Position numbers and translations under genes: made by a program
NCBI GenBank assembly: GCA_021029095.1
Contig: JAJOHG010000017.1
Coordinates: forward strand, 186,001-250,000
Source: Phellopilus nigrolimitatus
Taxonomy: Eukaryota; Basidiomycota; Agaricomycetes; Hymenochaetales; Hymenochaetaceae
Direction of reading: 5' to 3'
Length of the DNA: 64,000 nucleotides
In this document: positions 35,706-47,218 of the stretch, one piece after another
How positions within the stretch are numbered: the first letter of the stretch is position 1
Layout of the letters: each line of letters opens with the position of its first letter
The notes under the pieces: model-generated
Databases searched by the model: none
Told to the model about the DNA's origin: nothing
What the model saw: only the letters and a program-made list of their open reading frames with translations

Positions 35706-38700
35706 CTAGTATACTTCTAATACATAGCGTTCTTCCTCCTTCAGTCCTTCCAGATAGTCTCCCGCTGCCTTCTCTTCCAGACCATTGTATTTCACTAACG
35801 CCGTAACGAGCGCCTCGTAGACGTCGGGTACAGGCCATGTCGGACCACATAGGTAGAACACGCCCTTCTCAGTGTGCAGCATCCTCGCGAGCGCCTCCGC
35901 ATCTTCAACCATCTTATGCTGAATATACACTTTCTTCCGGTCGTCGCGCGAGAACGCAAGCCCCGCTCGCGTGATCGTTTTGTCAAGGATGAATGCCTCG
36001 ATCTCCTCGCCATAAAGGTACTCCTTCGAGCGGTAGCGCGAACCAAAATAATAGTACAGCGGACCGACGGGTTTGCCCTGTGTCGCGAGCCACGCGCGGT
36101 GCTGCAAGAACGCGCGGAAGGGCGCGGCACCTGTACCCAGGCCGGCGAGAATGAGCGGCTGCAAGTCATCTGGAGGGAGCTGCAAGAAACGAAAATTAAA
36201 AATCAGACAAACGAGTCAATAGGACCAAATCATATCACAAGTTTGTACCTTCATGACACTGGGCTTGATAGATACCGTGACATTCTGACCCACTTTTAGT
36301 CCTGCCAAGTACCGGGTGCACTGTCCATATCTCGGAGAGCCTGAAAGTCTTAGGTATAAGCACTGGTGAAAGAAGAAAGAGAAAAAAAAAATCTACCTGA
36401 AGGAGTCGCCCATTCCACAGTCACTACCAGTAGATCGACACGATCTCCAACGACACTTTGCGCACTAGCGATACTGTAGTGCCGCGGCTTAATGTCTCCA
36501 ATCAAATCGCAAAGCAGCTCAATACTTGGCCTCGCGCTCTTGTATTTCTGAAGGATATCACAAAATGACACTGTGTCTTTTTCGGTGAGCTTTTTGAATG
36601 TCGACGATCCCTCCGCAGAACCGATAAATTGCAGCGACAGCTTATTATTTTTCGTCGTCGCGTACTCAGCCAAGTCCGCATAAAAGCTCTTGGGAGGTTT
36701 CCCAAACAGATCGATCTGCTGCTGCAAAGCCTGGAACACCGTCCGCGTGTGCACCTTGCCTTCTACGCCCGGGACAGGGATAGTGATCAGACTGGTCTGG
36801 GTCCACACCATACCACGTGCAGAACTCGAGGACCTCATCCGTATCATTCCAGCCATGCACGCCGAGCGCCTCGCCAATTGCGTATTTCAGACCGGTTCCA
36901 GATGTGTCGAACTCAAGATGGAAGACGTTGCGGTCATATTCGAGCGGCGTGAGCCGGCGATTAACACTGCAAGTGACAAGGAACGTACGGTCTGGAACTT
37001 CCGGGCGGAGGGCAGGGTTTTGAGGGTATTCGTCGTCCGGGGACACCTCATCTGAGGGAGTGAAGGCGTCGGGGAAGAGAATGTGGCGAGCCGCATCATG
37101 CCAAGGGCTAAGATGCGCGCCAGGTAAAGACGATTGACGATCGCTGAAAACGTTATTGACGGCGTTAAACTCGAAGGACTTCAGCGCAATTCCTGCATCG
37201 CCATCTGCCTGCTCCTCGGTCGGCGGGACCGACACTTCCGCAAGTGCAGCCCAAGCCTTTGCATTGATCTTGTCTATGTTCAACACCTCATCGAGATTAC
37301 CGTAGATCTCATGCGCGAGACTTCTAAGCAACGCCTCGTTCGCCGCAGGACCAAGATAAAGTCTGAGAAAAGCCAAATGGCCTATGATATCCTGTACGTA
37401 CAAACCATCCGTTTCAACATCTTCCGCATCGACAATGTAAATCTTGACATTCTTCTTGCGAACAGAGGTTAGAACGTCGGTCTGTAAGTTGGCTAAGACC
37501 TCCGATGCAGACCACGACGAGAAAAGAAGCACGACGGCGTTCTGCTTAACATTGCTCAATATGGAATGCGACTTGAGGAGGCTCTGGTCAAGGACGGCGA
37601 GGAAATCGACATTGGCGTCCTGTTCCGTGCCTCCACCCAGCGGAAGGTGGGCGTGCACAGGGACGTACTCCTCGTAGTGTAACTTTCGAAGATAACAAAA
37701 TACAGTGTCGCCGCAACCCCACCAGGCTTGGAGAACACGTCATAATCTGTAAGAGTGCGCGTTCGGATCGCTTTGTTCGCAAGGAATGTATTTGAAATAT
37801 GGCGCGGAAGATTCGCTAGGGGAGACGACGGCGTCCCAAAGAAGAGCAGCCTTTAATACTGTCTGCCTGTGAAAGAGTAGAGGTGCGGCAGGCGCCAGTC
37901 CATCCAAAAAGTCCGAGAAGGTCGAGGGATACCTCATGAATTCCTGAGCACGAGTGGGCACGACTCTGATAGCGCGAACGGCCGTCTTGCTCGTCTTGCT
38001 CGTCCTGGATCCGATAACGGCTGCGAACACATCCATGTACAGCGCACCTTGCGTGCCCTCTGTTGGAACCTCGTCAAGAATGTGGACAGTTTTGACAAAG
38101 GATGGAAGTGCGGCGAGGAAAAGCGCGTCATCCCATGGCCTAAGGACCCTTACCACGACTACTCCAAGTCCAGGTTTGTTCTTTACAAAGGCCTTCGCGG
38201 TAGATGCGAGAGGTCCATTAAGAGCAACTAGGACAACAGAGGCATTTGCGTCGCCTGAGTAGTCGAAGTAAGCGTATCCAGCAGCCTTCAGCGCATCCTG
38301 CACCTCGACCTCAGGTGAGTTTGTCACAGGCTTGCTAACGAGGGTTTCGCCGATTTCCCTTCCCGCACTATAGTGGTCGAAGACATGGATGACATGCGAC
38401 TTCGTGATCGAGTATGCAGCCACGGCGAGGTCAACACTTTCCTGTGGGGATGATGAAAGTAAGACGGCGAATGAGTCCGGCAGCGTATTCAGGATAGTGC
38501 TGAGGGAGGCCAAGGACGGAGAAAACTCAAGGGAAGACCCAACAGGTCGTAATATTTGGCACCTTGAAGGACCACTCTGCTAAACGCCGTTGGCTGTTGG
38601 CAGAAATGCGAATGTCGGAGCCATGGCGGCGAGTCCTGTCAGCGTATTATACGCAGTGAGGACCGAATCCTTCTGCGCGTCCTTACTCGTCCCCTCCTCC

Positions 38701-38924
38701 GACAATCGGCCTATAAGACTCAACCCAGCGCCCGCGCGCGTCTGTAGAGTGACGACGTTCGCATTGCCTTCGCCGCTTTGGCACCACTCCTTCGTAAGAA
38801 CTCCAAAGTCGACATGCTCTGCAAGGTCGTAGACAAAGACCGAGGAACTGTTGTTCGACACGACTTTTTCTATAAGCGTTGACGCAGGAACGGCCAAGGT
38901 CTGGGGCCCCTCATTGAAAGTCAT
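35706..38924 (-). CDS. MET10: Sulfite reductase (NADPH) flavoprotein component, MET10; frame broken in this sequence
   Basis: Flavoprotein subunit of assimilatory sulfite reductase, which passes electrons from NADPH to the MET5 siroheme subunit. The N-terminal half is the pyruvate:ferredoxin-oxidoreductase-like region (TFNEGPQTLAVPASTLIEK; VHILDEVPTEGTQGALYMDV). The C-terminal half is an FNR-type FAD/NADPH domain: FHLEFDTSGTGLKYAIGEAL, the FAD motif PRHYSIASAQS, the NADPH motif LAGLGTGAAPFRAFL, GPLYYYFGSRYRSKEYLYGE and FYLCGPTWPVPDVYEAL, ending LEVY. Introns near 36400-36340 and 36248-36186 join in phase. Reading the conserved segments requires several one-base corrections (near 38545-38592, 37755-37765, 37685-37702 and 36788-36798), with an in-frame TAG after LPTANGV. 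Either the sequence has errors or the gene is damaged. A 60-nt intron could remove the first stop but its donor (GTTTAG) is poor. Confidence 0.88.
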
Positions 38925-39177
38925 TTAGGAAGCAGATTTGGCCAGAATGAAGAGGATGAGCGAGCAACATCACGACTTTGAGAAAAACTGGAAAAGCGTC
39001 GATTGGCTCACAATCACGCAAGAGGCTGGTTACCCTTTGCGGCAACTATACCGCGGCAAGTCTCCGACACCGTAAACCCATTATTCTTATTTATTTTTAC
39101 AGTTACACACCATTACAGCGCGGACATGAAGATATAGCAGAAAGGACAGGCACTTAGTAAAGGGAGTTCTCGAAGTC

Positions 39178-40283
39178 CTAGAGAGTGTTGAAGAGACGAT
39201 CGCCCTGCAAAAGAGTAGAAATAAGACCCAATGCCATCTCAAATGATAATTGCACGTACTGTGTCACCCAGGCCTGGTACTATGATACCCTCAACGGTGA
39301 GAGTAGGGTCGACGGCAGCAGCCCAAATCTATGAACGCAAGAAAATGAGCGTCATGGTCGAATGGCTGCAAATGGACCCGAACCTCAAGTTCCGGGAACT
39401 CCTGTGAGATCTTCTTCAGCCCCTCTTCGGACGCCAAGACAGAGAGTAGCTTGATGTTCTTGACTTAAACATAGAAGAGTCAGTTCTCAACCTATCGGGA
39501 AAAGCCAACATAAGTGCTAACCATCGAGACCCCAGTCAACGAGCATTTGCAGAGCAGCGCAAGCCGTGCCCCCAGTAGCGACCAGAGGATCAAGAAGGTA
39601 GCATACATCCACAGTTACTTCTGAAGGGAGCTTCGAGTAGTCTATCAAGGTAAAATGGTTTCGACATCAAAACGTCTGATCGCGAACAAAGCACCATACA
39701 TACACTCTACAGGCTGCAGACTGATCTTCTCCCGAAACAGGCCGATGTGGTAAACTTTGGCCGTCCTGTCATTTGTGAAAGAATAAGGGGTTAGAGACAT
39801 TCAAGTATATACACATGATTTGGTCAAAAGGTTCTAACGGGAAAAGATCGAGCAGAGACTCAGTCATACCCAGACCCGCACGAAGGATGGGTGTCAACCC
39901 GATCTGAGGCTTGATAGCCTTCCCAGTGAACGGAGCGACAGGTGTAGTCTGATATACAGATTCGCAGTTCAGTCAGCAACTTCTATCAAAACGCACAAGC
40001 AAGCTTTACTGACACCTTCAAACGTCGACTCCTGCAACGATCTGCTCGCCTCGATGCCAAGAAACGTGCTAATTTGGTGAACGCCCTATCAAGCGACACG
40101 ACGACGCAGAAGAGACGTTCATGTCAGATGGGTGATTTCAGCAAAATGTCACTAACGGCTTATAGCTTCAGATCAGTCGGAACACACCTCTCGGAACTCC
40201 TTAGTAGACGTGCTCGTCTGCCTGAGTTGCGAAAGCTTCGCGTTCACGACGGGGTGGTTAAGCACGTTAATATTGTTTGACAT
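39178..40283 (-). CDS. FUR1: Uracil phosphoribosyltransferase
   Basis: Pyrimidine-salvage enzyme: uracil + PRPP to UMP. The exons give a protein of about 215 aa: MSNNINVLNHPVVNAKLSQL, a block with LGIEASRSLQESTFEG, TTPVAPFTGKAIKPQIGLTP, ILRAGLGMTESLLDLFP, VYHIGLFREKISLQPVEYYS, the PRPP-binding loop CYLLDPLVATGGTACAAL, LLSVLASEEGLKKI, and the C-terminal uracil-binding GIIVPGLGDTGDRLFNTL. Six or seven short introns separate them (for example about 39208-39260, 39330-39386, 39640-39715, 39760-39870). The start at 40281-40283 gives the standard fungal N-terminus. Confidence 0.95.
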
Positions 40284-40594
40284 GCTTGGCGAATAATCAA
40301 GAAGCGGGAAGACAACAAAGGCAGACAGTGGACAGCGTCGATGGGGATAGCTGGTCGATAATGTGCCGCATATCGCCACGAAGTAAGCTCGAGATTGGCG
40401 TTTCCGGATTCATTGTTATCTACGTACACAATGCGGCTATTCACTGACCCACGCAAGGCCAGGCACTGTCCACGCGTTCTTCAAAAATACAGATTTTCAG
40501 GTCTTTAGGTTATCTCATAGGTATACATAGCATATAAAATGACAAAACGTGCGGTAATCTGAGGAAAATCCGATAGTACACAACTGTCTGCCCT

Positions 40595-42123
40595 TTATCG
40601 TCGTTTGTATTCACAAGGCTGTAGAACATCTCCTCGTGCCATTAATTTTTGCCATGCTTTATCGTCCAGAATGCGTACTCTCTCCGTCTTCTTGAAATCG
40701 AAGAGTGTAAAGTGACTGTTGCTTTCATCCTGGGATGAGAAAAAAACACATGGCGTGCATAGTGAAGAAATGAACCCAGACTTGGAAGAAGTTTAACCAC
40801 GGACCTTGGACACTAGATGGAAGCCTACAGAACTTATCACGGACGTAAATTTATTGACATCGGTGAATCGACTGGCAACTTCCGCGATCTTGAATGCACC
40901 CCTTCGAATGATTTAAGAAACCTTCTTGACGCAGAACATAACAGAGCGCGCACCCTAATTTCAGAACGCGCCTCGCCTCACGAATGCAATTGAGCCAGTT
41001 TGTGCTCATTAAACTTAAAGAACACACGACAACGTCCACGATCTGGCCCTCATCTCCAATCTCAGCACCCGGGAGTGGTACCTTATCGCAGATATCCGCC
41101 GCTACGATGAAGGGGTTCGCGGCAACAATATCATATGAGAGAACCGTAAAGCCCTTTGGAATCAAATCGCACGCTAGAGCCGCATCACCGCAGCCTAGAT
41201 CGACGATTACGGTGCGTTCTGGACATGAAGAAAGGGTTTGGACGAAATGTCCGACGGGATTGATCGGCCACGAGGTAACTTGGTGTCTGAAACCAGCGTG
41301 ATACTGTAACAAACATATCAGGACACACACTAACACTTATGAGTGCGGACAATACAGTACGAACCTCTTCAAAGACCTTCGGGTCCTCGTGCATCAAGGA
41401 TACCGCGTCCTTGCTACCCGATTTGTAAAGAGTCTCGTTGATCCACCTGGAAATCAGTGGTAGAGAGAAATGACGGGCGCATCAGCAAAAACTGTAAATG
41501 TATACCGGCAAAAAAAGACAAGACCTGAATCTCGCGCCGTCAAGACTTTGCTTCATCCTCGCCTGAAGAGAGGTTAACTGAGTATGAGAAGCATCGGTCT
41601 GGAGAGACTCCATCTTCTCCTGCGAATGAGCGTTTGCCTCACGTCCCTCTTTTTTCCTGCCCTTTTCGACATTCTTCCGCGTTGGCCCCTCGTTTTGGGG
41701 GCGTGCGTGCTTGCGCGGTGAGACTTCCAAGGCGCCTGCATTTGCATGGTGGGAGGATATCGAGACCTCTTTGCTTCCCTTCAACGATTTCTTCGGTTTG
41801 TCGCGTTTTCTGTGCGATGGCGGAGCGCCGGGTCTTTCCTGTGACTCGAGCCCACCCGTATCTTTCAACCCTAGCGCCTTCTTTCTGTCCTTCCTACGGC
41901 CTGACCTTTCTCCATCAGTCCCCTTTCGACCCTTCTCTTCTGCCAAAGGCCCTCCTGCCTCGTTCCCCATCTTCTTCATGAGCTTTTCCAGGTTAAGCTC
42001 CGCGGTTTGTAATTTGTCCCCAAACTCGCCTGTTCCGGGGCGCTTTCGTTTTCTTGAAGTGGCTGCTGGCGCTGGCTGCACATTTGAAGGCACTGTCCAC
42101 CCCTCCACCTCGAATAATGCCAT
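40595..42123 (-). CDS. RRP8: rRNA methyltransferase RRP8 (nucleomethylin family)
   Basis: Nucleolar SAM-dependent enzyme that makes m1A in 25S/28S rRNA. The first exon is highly charged and Lys-rich (starts MALFEVEGWTVPSN, with KRKRPG and RKNVEKGRKKEGRE), a likely nucleolar-targeting region. The catalytic domain follows: WINETLYKSGSKDA, then YHAGFRHQVTSWPINPVG, motif I VIVDLGCGDAALA, LSYDIVAANPFIVAADI, VDVVVCSLSLMSTNWLNCI and REARRVLKLG. An intron with a GTGCGC donor joins GAFKIAEVASRFTDVNKF, and a last exon gives FTLFDFKKTERV and ends CEYKRR. The order and spacing are those of Rrp8; the usual DFGCGDA appears as DLGCGDA. Confidence 0.93.
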
Positions 42124-42364
42124 CTCGACGAAGTTAGTTATTGGTAGCAGAAATGAAAAGAGATCGGCGACGTGACATGGAACTTGAGTTGAGAGCGTGT
42201 TCGGACGCCGGACGGGTCACTTGAATACTGAAAATACCGGGGTCGGTGGGTTCCAATGAGGTAAGCCAGAAGTCATGTACCGAAGGCTTTTCAAGTTTTT
42301 TTTTTCCGAATGAAACTTCGTCGTACAATCGTATGTATGGCTCCGCAACAGTCAATGAGCCTTA
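42124..42364. other. Upstream region of RRP8, up to the MITE
   Basis: About 240 bp between the RRP8 start and the left end of the inverted-repeat element. It should contain the RRP8 promoter, so the element sits just behind it. Confidence 0.45.
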
Positions 42365-42476
42365 CAGCGTATTCAGAAAACCTTGTCAGTGCGCGCAAAA
42401 AAAAAAAAAAAAGTTGCGGCCCCTGAGGGTGTGCTAAATAAGGCAAAATTGCCTAATTGAGCGAAGTCGCGTCGTG
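42365..42476 (+). repeat. Left terminal inverted repeat of the MITE
   Basis: About 112 bp, inverted copy of 42695-42805 with only a few differences (C/T at the fourth base, a slightly different poly-A length, CCCTGAGG versus ACCCTCAG-type change, GAGCG versus TAGCG). Confidence 0.85.
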
Positions 42477-42694
42477 GTTGCCTCGTCCATCGTGCAGTCG
42501 TCGTGCCGTCCGTGTAGGTGTCGTGCAGTGTGCGCTAATCTGCCAACGGCGCCAGAAACAACACTCGGAGAAGCCAAAAACTTCAGAAAGTGCATCAGGG
42601 CAGTAGTGGGTTATCTCATATAGCCAAAGAACACGGACTTTCATGTCCTCACTGATCTTTCGATTGGGCATGTACAACGACAACGAAATAAATT

Positions 42695-42805
42695 CACGAC
42701 GCGACTTCGCTAAATTAGGCAATTTTGCCTTATTTAGCACACCCTGAGGGTGCCGCAACTTTTTTTTTTTTTTGCGCGCACTGACAAGGTTTTCTGAATA
42801 CACTG
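42695..42805 (-). repeat. Right terminal inverted repeat of the MITE
   Basis: About 111 bp, reverse complement of the left arm. The arms could pair as a long hairpin if transcribed. Confidence 0.85.
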
Positions 42806-43865
42806 TAAAACTATCAGCTCCCATTTTTTCAGTAGTTGATGCGGTTCACTTCGATGATGACATTGATTATGTAAATTCAATCAGTTCAGGTCTTGCATTA
42901 TGAGCATCTCTGCGACAAAAACGCGTTTGCTACTCCTTCAAACTGATTCTGGTTTGGCCCTACAGGCTGTATGACAACTAATCACCATTAGTTTAGATCA
43001 TAAGAAGAGGATTATTGCCTGACCCTTCAGATCCCTCTGACCCCTCTCAGTTGAATTTTGGACTGACTCTTTTCGGTCCGACCCGGGTCGCACCGAACAC
43101 CGCTTCCTACTACCTCGCACGTTCAGCGCTACGACTCCGAGAGCCACAGGCATCTATTGCTCGTTCAATTCGGAGTGCTCACTCCCACGATGGATGCCTC
43201 AAGGCCTTCATTTCAAATTTGCTCGTGTCTTGGGTTTCCCACCATCACTATGTGGCTAATTTGAGCCTCTTAGTCTGTCTCTGCCGATACGTCCACTTGC
43301 TCGTCCTCGTCCTTAGCTGCTGTTTCCTTCGTTGCGCAAATATCCGGACTCTTTGCGAGCCAGTATTTTGAACACTCTAGGCTGTCGAGCACTTCAATAA
43401 AGAAAAGAAAAACGCAATTTATCTATCGAAGGCGACATGATGACGCCCACCTCTACACCTGTTCGTATTATCTTCTTTCCCGGGCAACGATTTGCCTATT
43501 TTTATATAATCCATATCATGCTTTTCGCTTGACTTTAAGCCTCCACGTTCCCCAGCAGAGCAACAGAGCTCCGAAAGTGTCAGAGGATCTCCGGGCGATT
43601 CGAACAACTCATTGAACGATCACAAAAGTAATCCATGTCTTATTTAAGCGCAGATCGCCGTGCATTAACAATTGTCCTTCAGGTGGTTTGCAAGGTTCCG
43701 AGGTTCGCTGACGATTGATGATGACTTATTCGCAGCGTATTGATGACTCTAGAAACGCATAAATAGAAGGAATTTGAGCTTTTGCAGCCTCATAGCTCAG
43801 GAACAATCTCACCGAAATCACAACTTAATCCCTCGATAAATCACGATCACTTGACTACCCCTCTG
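42806..43865. other. Intergenic, no gene seen
   Basis: About 1.06 kb between the MITE and the HerA-like gene. A 118-codon plus-strand frame at 43015-43371 has no recognisable domain and no intron support. A palindrome-like CGGTCCGACCCGGGTCGCACCG lies near 43075-43096. Confidence 0.45.
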
Positions 43866-45455
43866 ATGACTCGTGGTGCTCTTTTGGCAACTGATTTCAC
43901 CAGAAATGGTGCTCAATACGGTGTGCTAGGAAGACTGATCTCGATTCAGTGAGTTTAAGAGCTCATTCGATATGTTGTCATTTAAGCGATACATTACAGC
44001 GCGAACGATGTTGTAGAAAAATCTGATCCTGATGACGATCGGATCTATATTAATGCAGTGAGTCCGACGTCACTTTTGTGTATAGCTGTAGTTGTGAGCA
44101 GGCTTTTAGAATGCACCTTTCTCTGCGCTTGTTTGCGGTGTACAAGGCTCTGGAAAGTCGCATACTGTGTCAGCTATACTGGAAAGTATGACAATCGCGG
44201 ACGAGCGCATAGGTTCGCTATCAAAGTCGCTATGTGTACTGGTTCTGCACATGAGCGAGGGCGGCAAGCAGTCGAGCCCAAATGAAGCAGCTTGGGTCGG
44301 CATGTCTAAGTATCCTTCGATCAAGGTGCCGAACGTAGTTATCTACGTTTCTCCGTCACAGTTTAATACGATGAAGACTGTGTACAGTCGTATGGGCATG
44401 GGCAATAACGTCCAGCCACTTCATTTTCTCGAAGAGGAATTAGATGCGCAGGCTTTTCTTTCGATGATGGCTGTTGGGAAATCCGGATCTGCACCATTAT
44501 ATGTTCAAATTATTTTAGTACGTTATCAGCATTTTACTGTTCTATATCAATTCTCTGATGTCTTTTCTAGTCCATACTCCGCGATCTTGGCGAGACGTTC
44601 ACCTACAAGGCTTTCAAGGAGGTACTCGAAAAGAAGAGAGAAAGCTTCAATTCTAATCAAAAAGCTGGACTCGAGCAGCGTCTATACCTGCTCGAATCGT
44701 TCATGACAAAGAAGAGTAAAGCGGCAAAGCCTGCGCGCTTCTCCGCAGGCCAGATAACTATTGTTGACTTATCTGACCCGTTCATCGACTCAATCACCGC
44801 CTGCGGCATATTTGAGGTTGTTACTCGTATGTTCGTACGAGCTAAGGTCGACACCGGTAAGATAATCGTAGTTGATGAGGCTCATAAGGTAAGAAGAACA
44901 TACATTGTACGTCTCTCCGTCATTTGACTTCTCTTATCAGTATCTATCGGCGAACACCGGATTGACAAATGCTCTTCTAACTCTCATTCGAGAACAGAGG
45001 CACAAGGGTATTCGGGTTGTCGTTAGTACACAAGGTAGATTCCTGGTTAACGTTTTTCGATCGTTGACTGATAGAATTGTTCGAAGAGCCCACTATTGTT
45101 CCACCTGTGCTAATAGACCTGTGCTCAATTGCTATTATGCACCGCTTCTCATCTCCCTCGTGGTGGGAACACATAAAAAAGCATGTTTCAGCGGATCTCT
45201 CATGTACGGACGCTTACGACCGGATTGTCAAATTACGGGTACGCCAACTCACTGTAAACTTTTTGACTTTTTGACTATATTTCCTTGATGTAATACTGGC
45301 AGGTGGGGGAAGCAATCGTTTTTGCTCCTTCTGGGATTTTCGTGCGCACTATAGGAAACAATCGCGTTGTCGAGCAATACGGTCGGCGCTACTTAACGAT
45401 TTGCACGCGGCAGCGCATAACTAAGGACGGGGGATCGAGCGTCATGGTTATTTAG
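43866..45455 (+). CDS. HerA/FtsK-superfamily-like P-loop ATPase
   Basis: Predicted 421-aa ATPase. Exons 43866-43948, 44000-44057, 44110-44517, 44571-44888, 44941-45034, 45087-45238, 45303-45455 join in phase. Walker A CGVQGSGKSHTVS has its Lys at residue 63, and Walker B IIVVDEAHK ends at residue 289. After it come LTNALLTLIREQRHKGIRVV and STQEPTIVPPVLID, which match the helix and sensor layout seen after Walker B in HerA-type ATPases (arginine-rich helix, then SQ/TQ-x-P). The C-terminal part with MHRFSSPSWWEHIKKHVSA is of a kind I associate with Agaricomycete P-loop proteins, but I cannot name a characterised member. Partners and substrate unknown. A MITE lies 1 kb upstream. Confidence 0.78.
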
Positions 45456-46257
45456 CTCACTTTTATATGTTTTCTTAAACTTCTTGTTGTACGATTCGAA
45501 CTTATCTTGCTTGATGCTGGTGAATTCGAAAATTTAGAAAGGCGAGCGGGTACTGTACATGTATTAATCAAGCTAGTCGGCCATGGTATTCCACGAACTT
45601 GCGAGGCTCCGGCGACGTTTCGTCATGTAGTCAAGTTCATGTGCATTTTTTTCTTTTCTTCTAAATTCTTGATATTTCCATTATGTATTTCAAAACTACT
45701 TGAAGACGTGGAGGTTTCGATACCGACATCTTCCTGTGTTGACGTATTATCGGTCGTATGCCTGCACGGACGCATGCGGCCGCACATTGCAGAAAATTGT
45801 AGCAGTTCGGGTATTTTTAGCATTGGTTTGCTTATCTGATAAGTGTTTGAAATTGCGCAAAATTAGTCATGTTAAACCTTATCTCAGAACTAGCCGATTG
45901 GTTTGTCGGCTGTTGGAGTAGACTCGGCAAATCACCGCGCGTCGTCGCTGCACTGTCGCCGTGTTCCTCTTTGCCGCAATACTCGCAACGTTCGAAATTG
46001 CACTGAAATCCTCTGGAAAAAAAAGAAGAGATGTGCAAGGGTGACATTTGCGTTACAAGTATTTTTTGCGACGAAGGCACTCGCACCATGCCTTTACAAG
46101 GAAAAGTGGAGGAATCTACAGCGAATGAATGAAAGTCCTACGTCAGCAGTCACATCACGGCTTCGAAGTATTGAAACTCCGCTTCAGCCAATCCCACTCA
46201 CATATGGTTTCACTCCAAGCGGCTGTAAAGGCAATCGTCTCTTTCTCACTTACCACC
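45456..46257. other. Intergenic, no gene seen
   Basis: About 800 bp, AT-rich, between two plus-strand genes. Open frames up to 130 codons exist but lack motifs. The proximal part should hold the ISU1 promoter. Confidence 0.5.
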
Positions 46258-47000
46258 ATGTTCCCTCTCCGTGCCCTCTCAAAATCCGTTCTTAATACTA
46301 CTCCCCGCGCATCCCTCCACGCGGTGCGTCCGGCGCTCGTTCGCGCCTACCACGAGAAGGTCATATCGCATTACGAGTCTCCGCGAAATGTATGTCTAGG
46401 CGTTTTTGCTTACACATCCGCCTGTTTTAATCTGATATACCTTGTCTGTCTCGCAGGTTGGTTCATTGCCCAAGAATGACGAAAACGTCGGCACAGGTCT
46501 CGTCGGTGCACCTGCGTATGTCTTCGCTCATTTGCGCCTGGCTGTATCGTGCTGACAATGTTCGTTTTCTAGTTGCGGAGATGTCATGAAACTCCAAATC
46601 CGCGTCGACGAGAAAGGAATTATCTCTGACGTCAAGTTCAAAACGTTTGGCTGTGGCAGCGCAATTGCGTCCAGCTCGTATATGACTGAGCGCGTGAAGG
46701 GCCTGTCGCTCGAGGAGGCGGGGAAAATCAAAAACACAGAGATTGCTAAGGAGCTTTCTCTGCCGCCAGTGAAGCTACATTGCTCAAGTACGTCGGGATT
46801 TTGTTTTGAGCTAGGGTGAATCCTGATCTTTACTCTTTTCTTCTGTAGTGTTGGCAGAGGATGCGATCCGGTCAGCTATCCGCGATTACCGCAAGAAGCG
46901 GGACACCATGTCAAACCCCAAGGCGGGATTCATCGATGTGTCGCAAAGCGCAGCGACCGGTGAAACTGTAGCGACTGCACACCCGGGCGGAACTGCGTAG
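46258..47000 (+). CDS. ISU1: Mitochondrial iron-sulfur cluster scaffold protein
   Basis: Scaffold on which Nfs1 and partners assemble [2Fe-2S] clusters in the mitochondrial matrix. The 185-aa product starts with a presequence ([19 protein letters not shown]). The mature part has [14 protein letters not shown], then the three conserved Cys in [31 protein letters not shown] and [16 protein letters not shown], plus the LPPVK motif recognised by the Hsp70 Ssq1. Exons 46258-46389, 46457-46515, 46573-46787, 46849-47000; phases agree. The C-terminal tail ([15 protein letters not shown]) is slightly longer than in bacteria. Confidence 0.96.
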
Positions 47001-47218
47001 ACGGTCATGCTTTTGGTATCCTTCGTCTCAGTTCTCTTCGTCCGTGCCATCCTTCCATTTCATGTTGCTCGACCCCCATTGCATCTGTTTTCGCACTTAA
47101 CACAAGACCTTATCTATAAGCGTAGTTTCTCACTGTAATTGTAGTACAAATTATGCAGAAGTTCGTGTCTTCTCGCACCTCGTGCGCAATATAAAATACT
47201 ATAGAACATCGTGATCTC

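Larger units (their letters stand above)
42365..42805. mobile_element. Tc1/mariner-like MITE with ~111-bp terminal inverted repeats
   Basis: The left arm 42365-42476 and right arm 42695-42805 are near-perfect inverted copies, each starting CAGYGTATTCAGAAAACCTT and containing a poly-A (poly-T) run of about 15 bases. TA dinucleotides flank both ends (42363-42364 and 42806-42807), the target-site duplication of Tc1/mariner elements. The core between the arms holds, on the minus strand (about 42535-42670), an open segment starting MPNRKISEDMKVRVLWLYE and continuing through DALSEVFGFSECCFWRRW, which looks like a transposase N-terminal helix-turn-helix. No DDE domain remains, so this is a non-autonomous internal deletion derivative. 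Confidence 0.85.

Noticed and set aside
42453..42824. Complete gene inside the MITE
   Set aside because: The frame runs through the inverted-repeat arms and poly-A tract and only the central HTH-like part resembles a protein, so it is a remnant and not a working transposase.
43015..43371. 118-codon plus-strand frame beginning with DPSDPSDPS-like repeats
   Set aside because: Repeat-derived start, no domain and no exon signals; treated as noncoding.
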